From: Betaproteobacteria bacterium
Lineage (GTDB): Bacteria; Pseudomonadota; Gammaproteobacteria; Burkholderiales; Burkholderiaceae_C
DNA length: 15,977 nt
Direction: 5' to 3'
Assembly (NCBI GenBank): GCA_009922295.1
Contig: RFWA01000019.1
Location: 1 to 15,977, forward strand
Shown in pieces: positions 13,949-15,977 of the stretch; the stretch's first letter is position 1, and each line of letters opens with the position of its first letter. Both the position numbers and the translations under genes were made by a program. The notes beneath the pieces were generated by a model that worked only from the letters and a program-made list of their open reading frames with translations, had not been told where the DNA came from and did no database searches.

Positions 13949-15221
13949 AACGTATGCCTCGATCCCACATCAGACGCGGGTCAAATGAATGAGCAGCCAT
14001 CATGGTCATCACCACGGCAGCACCGAAAAATGTCGCCCCGGCACCGGGGAAAATTGTCGCCAATTCATCCATGCGCAGCAGGGCGATCAGGATACTGATC
14101 AAGTAGATGTCGACCATAGACCATGCGCCAACAGCCTCGGTCAAACGGTACAACACCGTTCGGTCGCGAAGCCGCCAGTCGGAGCGCAGGTGCACCATGA
14201 TCAGCAAAAAGAATATCGCGGTGATCTTGGTTAAAGGCACCAAAATACTGGCAAAAAAAACCAACAAACCCAAAGGCCAGGCCCCATCCTGTATGAGGTG
14301 CAGCACCCCAGCAAAGATCGTGCTGTTCTCCTTCTGACCGAAGCGGATGAGCGTCATCACAGGCAGCAGGTAGGCTGGCACCAGCAGCATGCTGGCCGTG
14401 ATCAAGTAGGCGCAGCTCCGCGACAGACTATGCGCATGACGCACGCCATGAACCACGCTGCCACAGCGAGGGCAGCCTGCCGATGAACCGGGCGTTGGGC
14501 CAGGCATGAGAATCAGGCAGGCGGGACAACTGACGTAGCCTGATTCCGCTGCAGTGCAACCCTGGCCAATGGGCACCTTGAGTTCATCGGGTCCAACGCG
14601 CGGCCAGATGGTCCCGGGATCGAAATTGGCGGCGGCTGCCGAGCTAACCAGAAGCAGTCCAATGAAAGCAAAAAAACCGAATCCGGGAATGATCACGGCC
14701 ATTTCCTGCAGCTTCAACACCGACACCAGCAAGCCCAACATGAAGACGCCCATCAGACTCCAGGGGCTTATCGCTCGCACGACACGCCAGACCGGCATGG
14801 TCCATGGCACAGAAATGCCCAGGCGCAAGGGCAACAGCACATAAATCATGCCGCAGATCGTGATGAACGGAAAAACAACGCTTGTCAGCAAAACCAGCAG
14901 ACCCATTTCTGGCATGCCGGCCCGGTACATCTCAAAACTGCCTGAAATCAAGCGGCTTTGCTCAATTCTTCCCCCCAGCTTCAAGGACAGGAAAGGCAGC
15001 ATATTGGCCAACAAAAAAAGCACCAGGGCGGCCACATACAGTGCCGTCGCACGATCCAAACTTTTCGGCAAATGACGAAACAGTAAAGCACCGCACCGGG
15101 CACACAGCGCCTTGCCACCCGCCGCCAACCCGGTCAGGCGATGCACGCCGTCGCATGATGGGCAGGCCATCAACCCGAGCTGTGAGTAGCCTACGACGGC
15201 GTAGTGCCTCGAATCAATCAT
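13941..15221 (-). CDS. pqiA: PqiA, paraquat-inducible protein A (inner-membrane)
   Basis: A 426-aa integral membrane protein made of two similar halves. Each half has a cytoplasmic zinc-ribbon-like pair of CxxC motifs: CPSC (20-23) with CARC (40-43), and CPAC (232-235) with CPRC (250-253). Each is followed by about four membrane helices, near 58-80, 106-130, 152-170 and 174-196, then 272-290, 312-344, 362-382 and 388-410. PqiA works with PqiB and PqiC in lipid trafficking between inner and outer membranes. The name comes from E. coli induction by paraquat. The start at 15221 overlaps the stop of the upstream TPR gene as ATGA; an internal Met at residue 18, just before the first CxxC, is a possible alternative. 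The stop overlaps pqiB by 8 bp. Confidence 0.94.
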   Translation of the reverse strand: MIDSRHYAVVGYSQLGLMACPSCDGVHRLTGLAAGGKALCARCGALLFRHLPKSLDRATALYVAALVLFLLANMLPFLSLKLGGRIEQSRLISGSFEMYRAGMPEMGLLVLLTSVVFPFITICGMIYVLLPLRLGISVPWTMPVWRVVRAISPWSLMGVFMLGLLVSVLKLQEMAVIIPGFGFFAFIGLLLVSSAAAANFDPGTIWPRVGPDELKVPIGQGCTAAESGYVSCPACLILMPGPTPGSSAGCPRCGSVVHGVRHAHSLSRSCAYLITASMLLVPAYLLPVMTLIRFGQKENSTIFAGVLHLIQDGAWPLGLLVFFASILVPLTKITAIFFLLIMVHLRSDWRLRDRTVLYRLTEAVGAWSMVDIYLISILIALLRMDELATIFPGAGATFFGAAVVMTMMAAHSFDPRLMWDRGIRYD

Positions 15222-15977
15222 CTCGTGCCGCCGAGTTCATGCAGGAGCGAACGTACGGTGGCAGCGGCCCGCACATCACGATCGGCCTCCATCACCGCCA
15301 AGGCGCGTTCGTAGTAAGCCGCAGCGGCACGGCGGTCACCACCCCGTGCCTTGGCCTTGCCAAAGGCCACCAAATCCATACCAATGCGCGAGGGCAAGCC
15401 CAACTGACGGTCAATCTCCAGCGCCTCGCTCAAATGGCCATAGGCCTCGAGGGTGTCACCCTTGAGGGTTGCCGCTTGTCCAAGCAAGCGCAGCGCGTTG
15501 GCTATTTCGACTTGATTGCCACTGTCCCTCGCAGCCTTAAGCGCAATGACAGCATTGGAGGCAACCAATTGGCCACTGGCACTTTCCAAGGCAATCTGCC
15601 CCTTGACATTGAACACGGAGGCCAACAAACTGCAGCTCGCGTCCTTGCAATACGCACCAGCCTTGTCAGCCCATTCGACAGCTGTCTTGAGCTGCCGCTC
15701 CTCAAGTTCCAATATGGATTGCCGGAGCGCAACCTGGGCGAGCCGCGTCGGCGCGAATGAAAGTACCGATTGATCCCCGACCAGCGCCAAAACTGCGCGG
15801 GCCTCCGCCGGTCGCCCAAGTCGCTGCAAAGCGATAGACAGGTTGACGACATTAGCAGCAATATCGTCCACGGCTTCAATGGAGCGAGCGATACGCAGCG
15901 CTTCCCGGTAGTTCTTGGCTGCACCCTCAAAATCACCTCGACGAAACAATGAGTCGGCGAGCTGATTGGCGTCAATA
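15218..15977 (-). CDS. TPR-repeat protein, 3' part (5' end beyond right edge)
   Basis: The frame is open to the right edge (…ANQLADSLFRRGDFEGAA), so the start lies outside the window; about 252 residues are visible. The sequence is helical with TPR-like units: LADSLFRRGDFEGAAKNYREA, then NLSIALQRLGRPAEARAVLA, later NALRLLGQAATLKGDTLEAY and FGKAKARGGDRRAAAAYYERA. Canonical TPR residues (small residues at positions 8 and 20, aromatic/Leu at 11) are seen in the clearest units. A pair of Cys (CKDASC) occurs mid-protein. No membrane helix is visible in this part; whether it has a signal peptide or lipobox cannot be told. It overlaps pqiA by ATGA and so is translationally coupled to the Pqi genes, which suggests a scaffold or partner role. 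Confidence 0.85.
   Translation of the reverse strand, partial: IDANQLADSLFRRGDFEGAAKNYREALRIARSIEAVDDIAANVVNLSIALQRLGRPAEARAVLALVGDQSVLSFAPTRLAQVALRQSILELEERQLKTAVEWADKAGAYCKDASCSLLASVFNVKGQIALESASGQLVASNAVIALKAARDSGNQVEIANALRLLGQAATLKGDTLEAYGHLSEALEIDRQLGLPSRIGMDLVAFGKAKARGGDRRAAAAYYERALAVMEADRDVRAAATVRSLLHELGGTR

Noticed and set aside
15218..15949. TPR gene starting at TTG 15949 as a complete gene
   Set aside because: The frame continues open with TPR-like sequence to the window edge, so the TTG is internal.

Overview
The window is GC-rich chromosomal DNA whose gene set and protein sequences fit a betaproteobacterium of the order Burkholderiales, most likely family Comamonadaceae (Rhodoferax/Polaromonas-like). 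This placement rests on recalled family resemblance; no search was run. There are no rRNA, tRNA, phage, IS or CRISPR features.

Left block (1-2476, minus strand): tex, encoding an RNA-binding transcription accessory protein, followed 11 bp downstream by the N-terminal part of an HDOD-domain gene that runs off the left edge. A long inverted repeat lies in the divergent spacer upstream of tex.

Central block (2698-6741, plus strand): a FeeM-like N-acyl amino acid synthase gene, a candidate terminator hairpin and a candidate promoter. These are followed by a membrane sensor with 7TM, PAS, GGDEF and EAL domains. The sensor gene is broken: an internal deletion with net frameshift removes the second half of the GGDEF domain. 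The EAL half continues in another reading frame with its catalytic residues present.

Metabolic block (11371 down to 6756, minus strand): six tightly packed genes in the order SDR oxidoreductase, PaaI-type hotdog thioesterase, CurA-like NADP-dependent oxidoreductase, GST-family protein with an extra C-terminal domain, ElaA-type acetyltransferase, second SDR. Several junctions are ATGA overlaps, so the block is probably one transcript for acyl/carbonyl metabolism or detoxification.

Right block (15977 down to 11490, minus strand): a TPR-repeat gene (5' end outside the window) overlapping pqiA, pqiB and pqiC in series. This is an envelope lipid-transport system of the MCE type. PqiB carries three 75-bp in-frame tandem repeats in its C-terminal helical 'needle' region. 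A perfect 9-bp hairpin after pqiC probably ends this transcript.

The most interesting points are the lengthened PqiB needle, the TPR protein coupled to pqiABC, the broken c-di-GMP sensor beside a FeeM-like enzyme, and two short dispersed-repeat-like segments that appear to have been absorbed in frame into tex and the GST gene.
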